59,656 bases of DNA. Source: a virus. Below the pieces are notes generated by a model. The model had not been told where the DNA came from. It ran no database searches and was given only the letters and a program-made list of their open reading frames with translations. Where the stretch lies: positions 1 through 59,656 of IMG/VR virus record IMGVR_UViG_3300009499_000123, one strand, 5' to 3'. Made by a program: the position numbers and the translations under genes. How positions within the stretch are numbered: position 1 is the first letter of the stretch; the number at the start of each line of letters is the position of its first letter. Below are positions 8,028 through 16,136 of the stretch, piece by piece.

Positions 8028-8917
8028 GTCTGCCCATCATCACCGCAGACCAGCGTCTCGCAGAGCGCCGTGGCGTCAAGGGCGTGCTCGTTGGCAAGAG
8101 CGGCATCGGCAAGACCTCACAGCTCTGGACCTTGAAGCCAACGGCGACGCTGTTCTTCGACCTCGAGGCCGGCGATCTCGCCGTCGAAGGCTGGGCGGGC
8201 GACGCGATCCGCCCACGGACATGGCAGGAATGCCGCGACTTCGCCGTCTTCATCGGCGGCCCGAACCCGGCACTGCGCGAGGACCAGCCCTACAGCCAGG
8301 CGCACTTCGACGCGGTCTGCGATCGCTTTGGCGACCCGTCGGCTCTGGACAAGTACGAGACCGTCTTCGTCGACTCGATCACCGTGGCCGGACGCTTGTG
8401 CCTGCAGTGGTGCAAGGGCCAGCCACAGGCCTACTCGGAGAAGACCGGCAAGCCAGACAGCCGTGGCGCCTACGGTTTGATGGGCCAGGAAATGATCGGC
8501 TGGCTCACCCACTTGCAGCACACGCGCCGCAAGAACGTGTGGTTCGTCGGCATCTTGAACGAGGCCTTGGACGACTTCAACCGCCGGGTGTTTTCGCTGC
8601 AGATCGACGGCTCCAAGACCGGCCTCGAGCTGCCCGGAATCGTCGACGAGGTCGTGACCCTCGCCGAGCTCAAGGCCGACGACGGCAGCGGCTACCGCGC
8701 ATTCGTCTGCCACACGCTCAACCCATGGAACTACCCGGCCAAGGACCGTTCCGGTCGGCTCGACGCCATCGAGGAGCCGCATCTCGGCCGCCTGATGGAA
8801 AAGATCGCCGGCCCCGCGAGGCCCGCCACCGAGCGACTCGATTTCGCCCGTCCCAATCCGGCGTCTGCCTCTGATTCAGCTGCCGCCCCCGAATCCACTT
8901 CGACTCAGGAGTCCTGA
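8024..8917 (+). CDS. Sak4-like phage recombination ATPase (AAA_24)
   Basis: 297-aa RecA-fold NTPase. Walker A is 'VGKSGIGKTS' (residues 23-32), with a Walker B-like 'YETVFVDSIT' near residue 110. The 'ATLFFDLEAGDLAVEGW' segment is typical of phage nucleotide-binding proteins of the Sak4 group, which anneal or load single strands together with an SSB. The next gene encodes an SSB-like protein, as in other Sak4 cassettes. The C-terminal 35 residues are Pro/Ser/Ala-rich and probably disordered. Confidence 0.82.
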   Translation: MSLPIITADQRLAERRGVKGVLVGKSGIGKTSQLWTLKPTATLFFDLEAGDLAVEGWAGDAIRPRTWQECRDFAVFIGGPNPALREDQPYSQAHFDAVCDRFGDPSALDKYETVFVDSITVAGRLCLQWCKGQPQAYSEKTGKPDSRGAYGLMGQEMIGWLTHLQHTRRKNVWFVGILNEALDDFNRRVFSLQIDGSKTGLELPGIVDEVVTLAELKADDGSGYRAFVCHTLNPWNYPAKDRSGRLDAIEEPHLGRLMEKIAGPARPATERLDFARPNPASASDSAAAPESTSTQES

Positions 8918-8918
8918 T

Positions 8919-9524
8919 ATGACTTATTTCGATTTCAATTCCGCTTCCGAACAGACGTCCTTCGATCTGATCCCGAAGGGCACCCTGGTCCGCGTCCGCA
9001 TGACCATCCGCCCGGGCGGCTTCGATGACGCGTCGCAAGGGTGGACTGGCGGCTATGCCACCCGCAATGCCGAGACCGGCTCGGTCTACCTCAGCTGCGA
9101 GTTCGTCGTGACGGACGGCGAGTTCGCCCGCCGCAAGATGTGGTCGCTCATCGGCCTGCACAGCCCCAAGGGGCCGGAATGGGCCAACATGGGCCGCACC
9201 TTCGTCAAGGCGGTCCTCAACTCGGCGCGTGGGGTGCACCCCGGCGACAACAGCCCTGCCGCACAGAACGCGCGACGCATCGGTGGATTCGCCGATCTGG
9301 ATGGCATCGAGTTCCTGGGCAAGGTCGACTGGGAGAAGGACAAGAACGGTCAGGACAAGAGCGTCATCAAGGCCGCCGTCACGCCGGACCACAAGGACTA
9401 CGCCGCGCTGATGGGCGGTGCGCGTCAGCCAGCACCTACGTCCCCCGCTGCCAGCGCTCCCAACGCGTATGCACAGGCCACCGGCCGAGCACCCGTTTCG
9501 GGCCGCCCCAGCTGGGCGCAGTGA
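8919..9524 (+). CDS. DUF669-like/SSB-like phage protein
   Basis: 201-aa protein with an OB-like core ('GTLVRVRMTIRPGGFDD', 'SVYLSCEFVVTDGEFARRKMW', shortened here) and a disordered Pro/Ala-rich tail. It resembles the DUF669 or SSB-like partners that follow Sak4 ATPases. It likely coats single-stranded DNA during phage replication or recombination. Confidence 0.7.
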   Translation: MTYFDFNSASEQTSFDLIPKGTLVRVRMTIRPGGFDDASQGWTGGYATRNAETGSVYLSCEFVVTDGEFARRKMWSLIGLHSPKGPEWANMGRTFVKAVLNSARGVHPGDNSPAAQNARRIGGFADLDGIEFLGKVDWEKDKNGQDKSVIKAAVTPDHKDYAALMGGARQPAPTSPAASAPNAYAQATGRAPVSGRPSWAQ

Positions 9525-9539
9525 CGGAGGGCTAATCTC

Positions 9540-11213
9540 ATGATGCTCCGTCCCCGCCAATCCCTCCTGATCGAGCGCACGCTTGCGGCGCTCGACGAGC
9601 ACGGGAACACGCTGGCTGTCGCACCGACCGGGTCGGGCAAGACCATCATGCTGTCGGCAGTCACCGGCAGGGTGTTGGCCGAGCCCGATGCGAAGGCCTG
9701 CATCCTCGCCCATCGCACTGAACTGACCGGTCAGAACCGCGACAAGTTCTCGCGTGTGAATCCGAGCATGAGCACGTCGGTGTTCGATGCCAACGAGAAG
9801 TCCTGGCGCGGCCAAGCGACGTTCGCGATGGTGCAGACCCTGTCGCGCCAGACGCACCTCGACCAGATGCCTACCCTGGATCTGCTCGTGATCGACGAGG
9901 CGCACCACGCTTCGTCACCGACCTACCGCGCCGTCATCGACACGGTGCTGGCCCGCAATCCTCGGGCTGGCGTCTGCGGCCTGACCGCCACCCCGAATCG
10001 CGGTGATGGCAAGGGGCTGCGCGAGGTCTTCTCCAACGTGGCAGACCAGATCACCTTGGGCGAAATGATCGCCGCCGGGCACCTCGTTCCGCCGCGCACC
10101 TTCGTGATCGACGTCGGCGTACAGGACGCACTGCGCAACGTCCGCCGCACCGCGATGGACTTCGACATGGACGAGGTCGCCTCCATTCTCGACAAGCGCC
10201 TGATCACCGAGGCGGTGATCAAGCATTGGAAGGCGAATGCGTCGTCGCGCAAGACCATCGTCTTCTGTTCCACGGTCGCCCATGCGCAGAACGTCTGTGA
10301 TGCCTTTGTCGAATCGGGCATACACGCCGTGCTGATCCACGGCGAGTTGTCCGACGCCGATCGCAAAGCGCGCCTGGCCGAGTATGAGTCCGGGCACGCC
10401 CAGGTCGTGGTCAATGTCGCGGTGCTGACCGAGGGCTATGACTACACGCCCACCAGTTGCGTCGTCCTGCTGCGTCCCAGTTCCTACAAGTCCACCTTCA
10501 TCCAGATGGTCGGCCGTGGTCTGCGCACCGTGGACCCCGAGGAGTTCCCGGGCGTCATCAAGACCGATTGCATCGTGCTGGATTTCGGTACGGCCAGCTT
10601 GATGCACGGATCTCTCGAACAGGAAATTAACCTCGACGGGCATCCGGGCGACGGTGATGCGCCGACCAAGGACTGCCCGGAGTGTGGTGCCATCGTTCCG
10701 CTGGCCTGCATGGAGTGCCCCCTGTGCGGCCACGTGTGGGAGCGCGAGCCGCAGGAGCTTGGCGTACTGACGGACTTCGTCATGAGCGAGATCGATCTGC
10801 TCAAGCGCTCCAACTTCCGCTGGTGCGACCTGTTCGGGCATGACGACGCGCTGATGGCCACGGGGTTCAGCGCATGGGGCGGCATCTTCTATCTCAATGG
10901 CCGCTGGCACGCCGTCGGCGGCGGGAAAGACTTGAGGCCACACCTGCTGGCCGTCGGCGAGCGCACGGTGTGCATGGCCAAGGCCGACGACTGGCTCAAC
11001 GACCACGAATCCGCCGACTCCGCCCACAAGACCCGGCGCTGGCTGAACGAGCCGCCGACCGACAAGCAACTGCGCTACCTCCCAGAGCACATGCGGGTGG
11101 ACTTCGGCATGACCCGCTACCAGGCATCGGCCTTGTTGGCGTTCCAGTTCAACAAATCGTCAATTCAGCGGCTAGTGGTCGCGGCCAACGAAAGCCATCG
11201 GGAGGCCGCTTGA
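9540..11213 (+). CDS. SF2 DEAD/DEAH-box helicase
   Basis: 557-aa superfamily 2 helicase. Motif I is 'VAPTGSGKT' (about residues 27-35), motif II 'VIDEAHH' (near 117), motif III 'LTATPNR', and the C-terminal helicase half carries 'QMVGRGLRT' (motif VI). A four-cysteine zinc ribbon, 'CPECGAIVPLACMECPLCGH', follows at about residue 380. Preceded by a GGAGGG ribosome site. It probably unwinds DNA during phage replication; such helicases are standard in this early cassette. Confidence 0.9.
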   Translation: MMLRPRQSLLIERTLAALDEHGNTLAVAPTGSGKTIMLSAVTGRVLAEPDAKACILAHRTELTGQNRDKFSRVNPSMSTSVFDANEKSWRGQATFAMVQTLSRQTHLDQMPTLDLLVIDEAHHASSPTYRAVIDTVLARNPRAGVCGLTATPNRGDGKGLREVFSNVADQITLGEMIAAGHLVPPRTFVIDVGVQDALRNVRRTAMDFDMDEVASILDKRLITEAVIKHWKANASSRKTIVFCSTVAHAQNVCDAFVESGIHAVLIHGELSDADRKARLAEYESGHAQVVVNVAVLTEGYDYTPTSCVVLLRPSSYKSTFIQMVGRGLRTVDPEEFPGVIKTDCIVLDFGTASLMHGSLEQEINLDGHPGDGDAPTKDCPECGAIVPLACMECPLCGHVWEREPQELGVLTDFVMSEIDLLKRSNFRWCDLFGHDDALMATGFSAWGGIFYLNGRWHAVGGGKDLRPHLLAVGERTVCMAKADDWLNDHESADSAHKTRRWLNEPPTDKQLRYLPEHMRVDFGMTRYQASALLAFQFNKSSIQRLVVAANESHREAA

Positions 11214-11632
11214 AATGCGCGATCTGCTACCGCAAGGCCAAGGGCTATGGCTGGTCCAACCCTCGGTTCAAACCGGGCGACCCACAACGCTACTCAGATC
11301 GCTGGGTGTTCTGTTCGCGCCGTTGCCAGGACGCGTTCTGCAAATTGATGACCAAGACGGAGGCACGCATGATCGATCCGAGTGACATGGAACTGGCAGC
11401 CATGCGGGCGTGCCTGTCGCCGCTGGGTGAGTACGTCGGCTCCATCGGCATGGAGCGGCCCTTGGCGGACTACACGCGGGATGAGGTGCTGACCCTGATC
11501 GATGTCGTCGTCACCACCTATCAGGACCAGATGATCGAAGAGCACGAGCGCATGGCCGCCAAGGATCGTGCCTTCCTGGAGGAGCGCCTGGCCCGTCAAG
11601 GTCAAGCCGCTCCGAAGGGAGTGCCGTTCTGA
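11210..11632 (+). CDS. Zinc-finger phage protein (DUF6511-like)
   Basis: 140-aa protein. The start is TTG at 11210, overlapping the helicase stop (TTGA) with GGAGG 5 nt upstream; no ATG precedes the conserved region. It begins with a cysteine pair 'KCAICYRKAKGYGW' and a second pair 'VFCSRRCQDAFC', a zinc knuckle as in DUF6511 proteins. The C-terminal part is helical. Function unknown. Confidence 0.72.
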   Translation: MKCAICYRKAKGYGWSNPRFKPGDPQRYSDRWVFCSRRCQDAFCKLMTKTEARMIDPSDMELAAMRACLSPLGEYVGSIGMERPLADYTRDEVLTLIDVVVTTYQDQMIEEHERMAAKDRAFLEERLARQGQAAPKGVPF

Positions 11633-12387
11633 TGCTGGATTTCAACCACCGCCCCAAGATTCACGAACAGATCGGCGCTCTCATCGATGCCGCCCTCGCT
11701 AGCGATCGTGATGGACAGGCACCGCGCACCTACCTCGGCGCTTCGCGGCTGGGTGTGGCCTGCGAGCGCGCGCTGCAGTACGAGTACCTGCGCACGCCGG
11801 TCGATCCCGGCCGTGAAATTCCCGGTCGCATCCTGCGCGTGTTTGAGGTCGGGCATGCGCTCGAAGACCTGGCCGTTCGCTGGCTGCGTTTGGCTGGCTT
11901 CGACCTGTACACCCGCAAGGCCGGCGGAGGCCAATTCGGCTTTTCCGTGGCGGGCGGCCGCATCCAGGGCCATGTCGACGGTGTGATCAACGCCGCCCCA
12001 GGCGAGCTCGGGCTCCGGTGCCCGTCGCTATGGGAATGCAAGACCATGAACGACAAGTCCTGGCGGGACACGGTCAAGCTCGGCGTCGCCCGGTCCAAGC
12101 CGGTGTACGCAGCGCAGATGGCGATCTACCAGGCCTACATGGAAGCCGCCATTCCCGGCATATCGCGCAACCCCGCGCTGTTCACCGCGATCAACAAGGA
12201 TTCGCAGGAGATCTGGTTCGAGCTGGTGCCGTTTGACGGCGGACTGGCCCAGCGCATGTCCGATCGCGCGGTCCGGGTCATTTCCGCATCCGATGCCGGC
12301 GAGTTGTTGCCACGCCATGCAACGACCCCGACCCATTTCGAGTGCAAGTCGTGCTCCTGGCAAGACCGCTGCTGGGGGGCGACGTGA
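11632..12387 (+). CDS. Cas4/RecB-like PD-(D/E)XK nuclease
   Basis: 251-aa nuclease of the Cas4/RecB-like exonuclease group. 'GHVDGVI' supplies the Asp and 'SLWECKTM' the E-x-K active-site strand; 'QMAIYQAYM' is the QxxxY motif IV. The C-terminal 'FECKSCSWQDRCW' with an N-terminal Cys ('GVACERALQ') is compatible with the Fe-S cluster of Cas4-type nucleases. It likely resects DNA ends to feed the Sak4-like annealing system. ATGA-type overlap with neighbours. Confidence 0.85.
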   Translation: MLDFNHRPKIHEQIGALIDAALASDRDGQAPRTYLGASRLGVACERALQYEYLRTPVDPGREIPGRILRVFEVGHALEDLAVRWLRLAGFDLYTRKAGGGQFGFSVAGGRIQGHVDGVINAAPGELGLRCPSLWECKTMNDKSWRDTVKLGVARSKPVYAAQMAIYQAYMEAAIPGISRNPALFTAINKDSQEIWFELVPFDGGLAQRMSDRAVRVISASDAGELLPRHATTPTHFECKSCSWQDRCWGAT

Positions 12388-14573
12388 CGACGAACGATAT
12401 CGTGTGGCTCGACTTCAACGACGCGGCCGAACCTCGAAATGAACTCGTAAATGACACGGAGACGTTGCGTACCGGGTTGCTGGATCGGCTCGAAGCCGTC
12501 TTGCACTACCTGTTCCCCCAAGGCCGCATGCGGGGCGGCAAGTTCTATGTCGGCGACACCGACGGCTCACCCGGCAAAAGCCTGGTCGTCGAGCTCGACG
12601 GCGCTCGTCGCGGTTTGTGGAAGGACTTCGCCACCGACGATGGCGGTGATGTCATCGACCTGTGGGCACGATCCCAGGGGCTGTCCACGCGCCAGGATTT
12701 TCCCCGTCTTGCCACGGAGATTCGCCAGTGGCTGGGAGTCGCACCGCCTGCGCAGTCCATTGCTCCTCACGCGGTCCGTACCGTTGCTGTCGATGAGCTT
12801 GGCCCCTACACCGCGAAATGGGATTACCTCACGCCCGAGGGCGAGCTGATCGCCTGTGTGTACCGCTACGACCCACCGACCGGCAAGGAGTACCGCCCCT
12901 GGGACGTGCGCGCCCGGATGTGGCGGGCACCCGATCCGCGCCCGCTTTACAACCTGCCGGCAATCTCAAAGCTGCAGGACGTGGTGCTGGTCGAGGGCGA
13001 GAAATGCGCCGATGCGCTAATCGCCTGCGGCATTGCGGCCACCACCGCGATGAACGGGGCCAGGGCGCCGATCGACAAAACCGACTGGCGACCGCTCGCT
13101 GGCCGCTCGGTGCTGATCTGGCCAGACCGCGACGCGCCGGGCTGGGACTACGCCGAGAACGCCGCACGCGCTTGTGTCGCGGCGGGCTGCGCTTCCGTAG
13201 CCATTCTGGTGCCGCCATCCGACAAGCCCGACAAGTGGGACGCGGCTGATGCCGTCGCCGAAGGCTTCGACTGCGATGGGTTCATCGCGCAGGGCGAGCG
13301 CCGCGTGGTCAAGGCGGCATTGCCGATGCTGCCGACATTCACGCTGGGCGCGCTGCTGGATGACGATTCGCCGCTGCCGCCTGATCTCATCTCGCCGCGC
13401 GTGCTGACGCCGGCCGGAATGCTGGTCTTCGGCGGCGCGCCCAAGGTCGGCAAGAGCGACTTCCTGCTGGCCTGGCTGACCCACATGGCCGCTGGTGCCG
13501 CCTTTCTCGGCATGCGCCCGTCACGCCCTTTGCGCGTGTTCTACCTGCAGGCAGAGGTGCAGTACCACTACCTGCGCGAACGGGTCAAAGAGCTGCGCAT
13601 TCCACCCAGCCGGCTCCTGGATGCCCGCGCGAACTTCGTGGCCACGCCCCAGCTGCGCCTCGTGCTGGACGACGCCGGCCTCGCGCAGGTGATTCCTGCC
13701 ATTGCGAATGCGTTTGGTGGCGAGCCTCCGGACATCATCGCCATCGATCCCATCCGCAATGTGTTCGATGGCGGCGACGCCGGTGGCGAGAACGACAACG
13801 GCGCGATGCTGTTTTTTCTCTCGCAACGGGTGGACCGGCTTCGCCAGGCGGTGAATCCGGATGCCGGGGTGATCCTGGCCCACCACACGAGGAAGCTGGG
13901 CAAGAAGCAGTTCGAGGAGGACCCGTTCCAGGCTCTGGCCGGTGCCGGCAGCCTGCGCGGCTACTACTCGAGCGGAATGCTGCTGTATCGGCCCGACGAG
14001 CTGCGCACGACGCGGCAGCTCATCTTCGAATTGCGCAATGGGCCGGGCATCCCCCTCAAGCACGTGGACAAGGTGCAGGGGGAGTGGCGCGAGGTCGAAC
14101 CCAATGAGCGGCTGGTCATGCAGGAGTATGGCCAGCGGCTCGATGCCGAACGCCGCCGCAAACGCGATGTGATCCTGCAGATCCTGTTCGATGAGGCTGC
14201 GCAGGGTCGCTGCTACACCGCCAATCAGTTCGCCGAAGGCTTCGAAGGCAAGGCGGGGCTCGGCGGCGAGCGCACGATCCGCGAGCGGCTTTCTGCGCTC
14301 TCGACGCAGGGCTACATCAAGTATTTCCGCAATGCAGTCGACTACGGCCTGCCGCCAGCCCGCACCAAATTCGGCTACCTCTGCGTGGAAGGCATGGTCC
14401 TGCGCTCGGTCGCTGGCGAACCCGATCCAGACACCGGCGAAGTGCCGTTGCGCGAACTCGCCGTACAGCCCACCCACTTCAAATGCCCGCAATCGGGGGC
14501 CGCCTTGCCGGTCGAGAACCCCGAGGTGTGGGTTTACCAAGACGACATCAACGATCCTCAGGAGCCCGCATGA
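12384..14573 (+). CDS. Primase-helicase (Toprim plus RecA-like ATPase)
   Basis: 729-aa replication protein starting at GTG 12384, which overlaps the upstream stop (GTGA). An N-terminal segment of about 110 residues resembles the zinc-domain remnant of phage primases ('GLWKDFATDDGGDVIDLW'). It is followed by a Toprim fold ('VVLVEGEKCADAL', 'VLIWPDRDAPG') and a RecA-like ATPase of the AAA_25 type with Walker A 'GGAPKVGKSD' near residue 350 and Walker B 'IIAIDPIRNVF'. 'VILAHHTRK' is the sensor motif. The C-terminal 150 residues look like a winged-helix. It should prime and unwind phage DNA. Confidence 0.85.
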   Translation: MTTNDIVWLDFNDAAEPRNELVNDTETLRTGLLDRLEAVLHYLFPQGRMRGGKFYVGDTDGSPGKSLVVELDGARRGLWKDFATDDGGDVIDLWARSQGLSTRQDFPRLATEIRQWLGVAPPAQSIAPHAVRTVAVDELGPYTAKWDYLTPEGELIACVYRYDPPTGKEYRPWDVRARMWRAPDPRPLYNLPAISKLQDVVLVEGEKCADALIACGIAATTAMNGARAPIDKTDWRPLAGRSVLIWPDRDAPGWDYAENAARACVAAGCASVAILVPPSDKPDKWDAADAVAEGFDCDGFIAQGERRVVKAALPMLPTFTLGALLDDDSPLPPDLISPRVLTPAGMLVFGGAPKVGKSDFLLAWLTHMAAGAAFLGMRPSRPLRVFYLQAEVQYHYLRERVKELRIPPSRLLDARANFVATPQLRLVLDDAGLAQVIPAIANAFGGEPPDIIAIDPIRNVFDGGDAGGENDNGAMLFFLSQRVDRLRQAVNPDAGVILAHHTRKLGKKQFEEDPFQALAGAGSLRGYYSSGMLLYRPDELRTTRQLIFELRNGPGIPLKHVDKVQGEWREVEPNERLVMQEYGQRLDAERRRKRDVILQILFDEAAQGRCYTANQFAEGFEGKAGLGGERTIRERLSALSTQGYIKYFRNAVDYGLPPARTKFGYLCVEGMVLRSVAGEPDPDTGEVPLRELAVQPTHFKCPQSGAALPVENPEVWVYQDDINDPQEPA

Positions 14574-15358
14574 ACACGCATCGACAAGTTGGCAAAACCG
14601 TTGCCAACTTCCCCCTGCTTTTTGCCGACGTCGGCAAGTTGGCAAACACCTGCCAACTTCAATCCATTTCAAATCAACGCCTTGCGGAGTTGTCGGCAAA
14701 TTGGCAAGTTGGCAGCGCCGCCAACTTGCCAACTTCAGCAAACCCGCATGGATACTGGGTTTTCCGGGAATTCCAAGTTGGCGAAAACTCCCCCTCCTAC
14801 TACGTAGGAGAGGGAACAGCAGTTCCCTCTACCTTACGTGGAGGTTTGCCTGGAGGTCGGGATGGGGGCGGTCTGCCGGCGAACGGAAACGCGATCTTGG
14901 CGCTGGATCTCGGCACCCAGACCGGTTGGGCTCTGCTGGACCGTGACGGCGACATCAGCAGTGGAACCGAAGGGTTCAAGCCACAGCGCTTCGAGGGTGG
15001 CGGCATGCGCTACCTCCGCTTCAAACGCTGGCTCACCGAACTCAAGCAGGTTGCTGATGGTTTGGATGCCGTGTTCTTCGAAGAGGTCCGTCGTCATGCC
15101 GGCGTCGATGCCGCGCACGCCTACGGCGGTTTCATGGCCCATCTGACTGCCTGGTGCGAACACCATCAGATCCCGTACCAGGGCGTTCCGGTTGGCACGA
15201 TCAAGAAGCACGCGACCGGCAAAGGCAACGCAAGCAAGGACGACATGATCGCTGCCGCCCGGCTTCTTGGATATGCGCCTACGGATGACAACGAGGCCGA
15301 TGCCCTGGCGATCCTGCACTGGGCCATCCAGATCTACCACGATGGGCAGGAGGTGTGA
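14570..15358 (+). CDS. RuvC-like Holliday junction resolvase with long N-terminal extension
   Basis: 262-aa frame opening with an ATGA overlap. The RuvC-like RNase H fold occupies only the C-terminal 155 residues: 'ILALDLGTQTGWAL' (first Asp), 'AVFFEEVRRH' (Glu) and 'DDNEADALAILHWA' (final Asp pair), so the resolvase looks catalytically complete. The first 105 residues have no RuvC similarity and are encoded by a dense array of AAGTTGGCAA repeats in both orientations (14586-14784). No good alternative start is visible just before the RuvC core, so either the extension is translated or a weak TTG/CTG start is used. Confidence 0.75.
   Translation: MNTHRQVGKTVANFPLLFADVGKLANTCQLQSISNQRLAELSANWQVGSAANLPTSANPHGYWVFREFQVGENSPSYYVGEGTAVPSTLRGGLPGGRDGGGLPANGNAILALDLGTQTGWALLDRDGDISSGTEGFKPQRFEGGGMRYLRFKRWLTELKQVADGLDAVFFEEVRRHAGVDAAHAYGGFMAHLTAWCEHHQIPYQGVPVGTIKKHATGKGNASKDDMIAAARLLGYAPTDDNEADALAILHWAIQIYHDGQEV
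14586..14784. repeat. Iteron-like array of AAGTTGGCAA in both orientations
   Basis: Perfect or 9/10 copies of AAGTTGGCAA lie at 14586, 14636, 14698, 14706 and 14775 (plus) and of its complement TTGCCAACTT at 14601, 14650, 14718 and 14726. They pair into hairpins (14586/14601, 14636/14650, 14706/14726). The position beside the primase-helicase and inside a replication gene recalls the lambda origin, which lies inside gene O. A replication origin or a repressor operator cluster is the best guess. Confidence 0.65.
14792..14831. repeat. Tandem inverted repeats next to the iterons
   Basis: CTCCTAC-TAC-GTAGGAG is followed at once by AGAGGGAA-CAGCAG-TTCCCTCT. Two perfect stems of 7 and 8 bp in 40 bases inside a reading frame point to a DNA or RNA structure, perhaps part of the same origin or regulatory region. 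Confidence 0.5.
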
Positions 15359-15359
15359 C

Positions 15360-15572
15360 ATGAAGATCCCCACACCTCAGTACCGCAGCCCGCTGGGACG
15401 GCTCGTGCCAGAGCCCCGACGAGATCCCGAAGAGATCAAACGCGAGGGATGGCTCGACCAGCACATCCTCGTCATTTCACCCGAGGACACACGACTCGAC
15501 TGGTCCGAGCGTGAGCTGCTCCGTCGCATTGGCAACCGCCTGTATGGGAACAAGGAGCGTCGCCATGGCTGA
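15360..15572 (+). CDS. Small phage protein, unknown
   Basis: 70-aa protein starting at ATG 15360 with GGAGGTG upstream. Charged, with 'DTRLDWSERELLRRIGNRLY' at the C-terminus. No family recognised. It overlaps the next gene by 8 nt and belongs to the same operon. Confidence 0.6.
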   Translation: MKIPTPQYRSPLGRLVPEPRRDPEEIKREGWLDQHILVISPEDTRLDWSERELLRRIGNRLYGNKERRHG

Positions 15573-15945
15573 ATGGAGCATCGATGAACTTGCAGATCGT
15601 TTTGTCGAGGCTGCACGCACTGCACATCGATTGCCCCCTGTGCGGGTGCAAGGCTATTTCAACGTCTGGCCGACGATCGTGCGCACGGAGTTCGAACGCC
15701 TGGCCTCCGACGATCCTGCACCCATCCGTTTTCCGCCGAGCCCTGCCGATGTCGACAGAATGCTGGAGGTCATGCGATGGGTGCAGTGTTTGGAGATGGA
15801 CCAACGACACCTCGTGTGGATGCGGGCGGAGCGGTATCGCTGGTCAGAGATCGCCAAGCGCTTCGGTTGTGCACCGCGCACGGCACAACGACGGTGGGAC
15901 ATGGCCCTGCATCTCGTGGCACTCCATCTGGCATCGGGAAATTAA
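15565..15945 (+). CDS. DUF6362-like phage HTH protein
   Basis: 126-aa protein from ATG 15565 with AAGGAG upstream. The C-terminal half, 'HLVWMRAERYRWSEIAKRFG' then 'CAPRTAQRRWDMAL', is a sigma-factor-like helix-turn-helix as in DUF6362 proteins at the end of phage early regions. It may control the switch from early to late genes. Confidence 0.72.
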   Translation: MAEWSIDELADRFVEAARTAHRLPPVRVQGYFNVWPTIVRTEFERLASDDPAPIRFPPSPADVDRMLEVMRWVQCLEMDQRHLVWMRAERYRWSEIAKRFGCAPRTAQRRWDMALHLVALHLASGN

Positions 15946-16093
15946 GTGAAGTTGCTGGTGGCTGCTAACGAGCGCCAGCCATTGCTAACGCTTGATGGGA
16001 TTGCACGCTTTCCGGCGTGTCGCGTTTTGCGGCGATCGAGGGTAAATTCTCTCTATGGTTGCGAGAGCTGTGTCTCGCATCGAATCGACTTGT
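15946..16093. other. Early/late junction, no gene seen
   Basis: The stretch contains an inverted repeat GCGAGAgctgtgTCTCGC near 16061-16078 and leads into the terminator at 16094. It is a plausible site for a late promoter or antitermination signal, but no consensus boxes are clear. Confidence 0.4.
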
Positions 16094-16127
16094 AGCCCGC
16101 CCGGAGCATCGCTCTCGGCGGGCTTTT
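16094..16127 (+). terminator. Intrinsic terminator before the methyltransferase
   Basis: AGCCCGCC (16094-16101) pairs with GGCGGGCT (16117-16124) and is followed by TTTT. It ends only 10 nt before the next start codon. Confidence 0.75.
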
Positions 16128-16136
16128 CATTTATGA

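Noticed and set aside
11632-12387. Cas4 as evidence of a CRISPR-Cas system
   Set aside because: The gene sits in a phage replication/recombination operon next to a Sak4-like ATPase, so it is better read as a phage exonuclease.
14586-14784. Possible CRISPR array
   Set aside because: The repeats are only 10 bp, occur in both orientations and have irregular, very short spacing; no cas genes are nearby except a phage Cas4-like nuclease.
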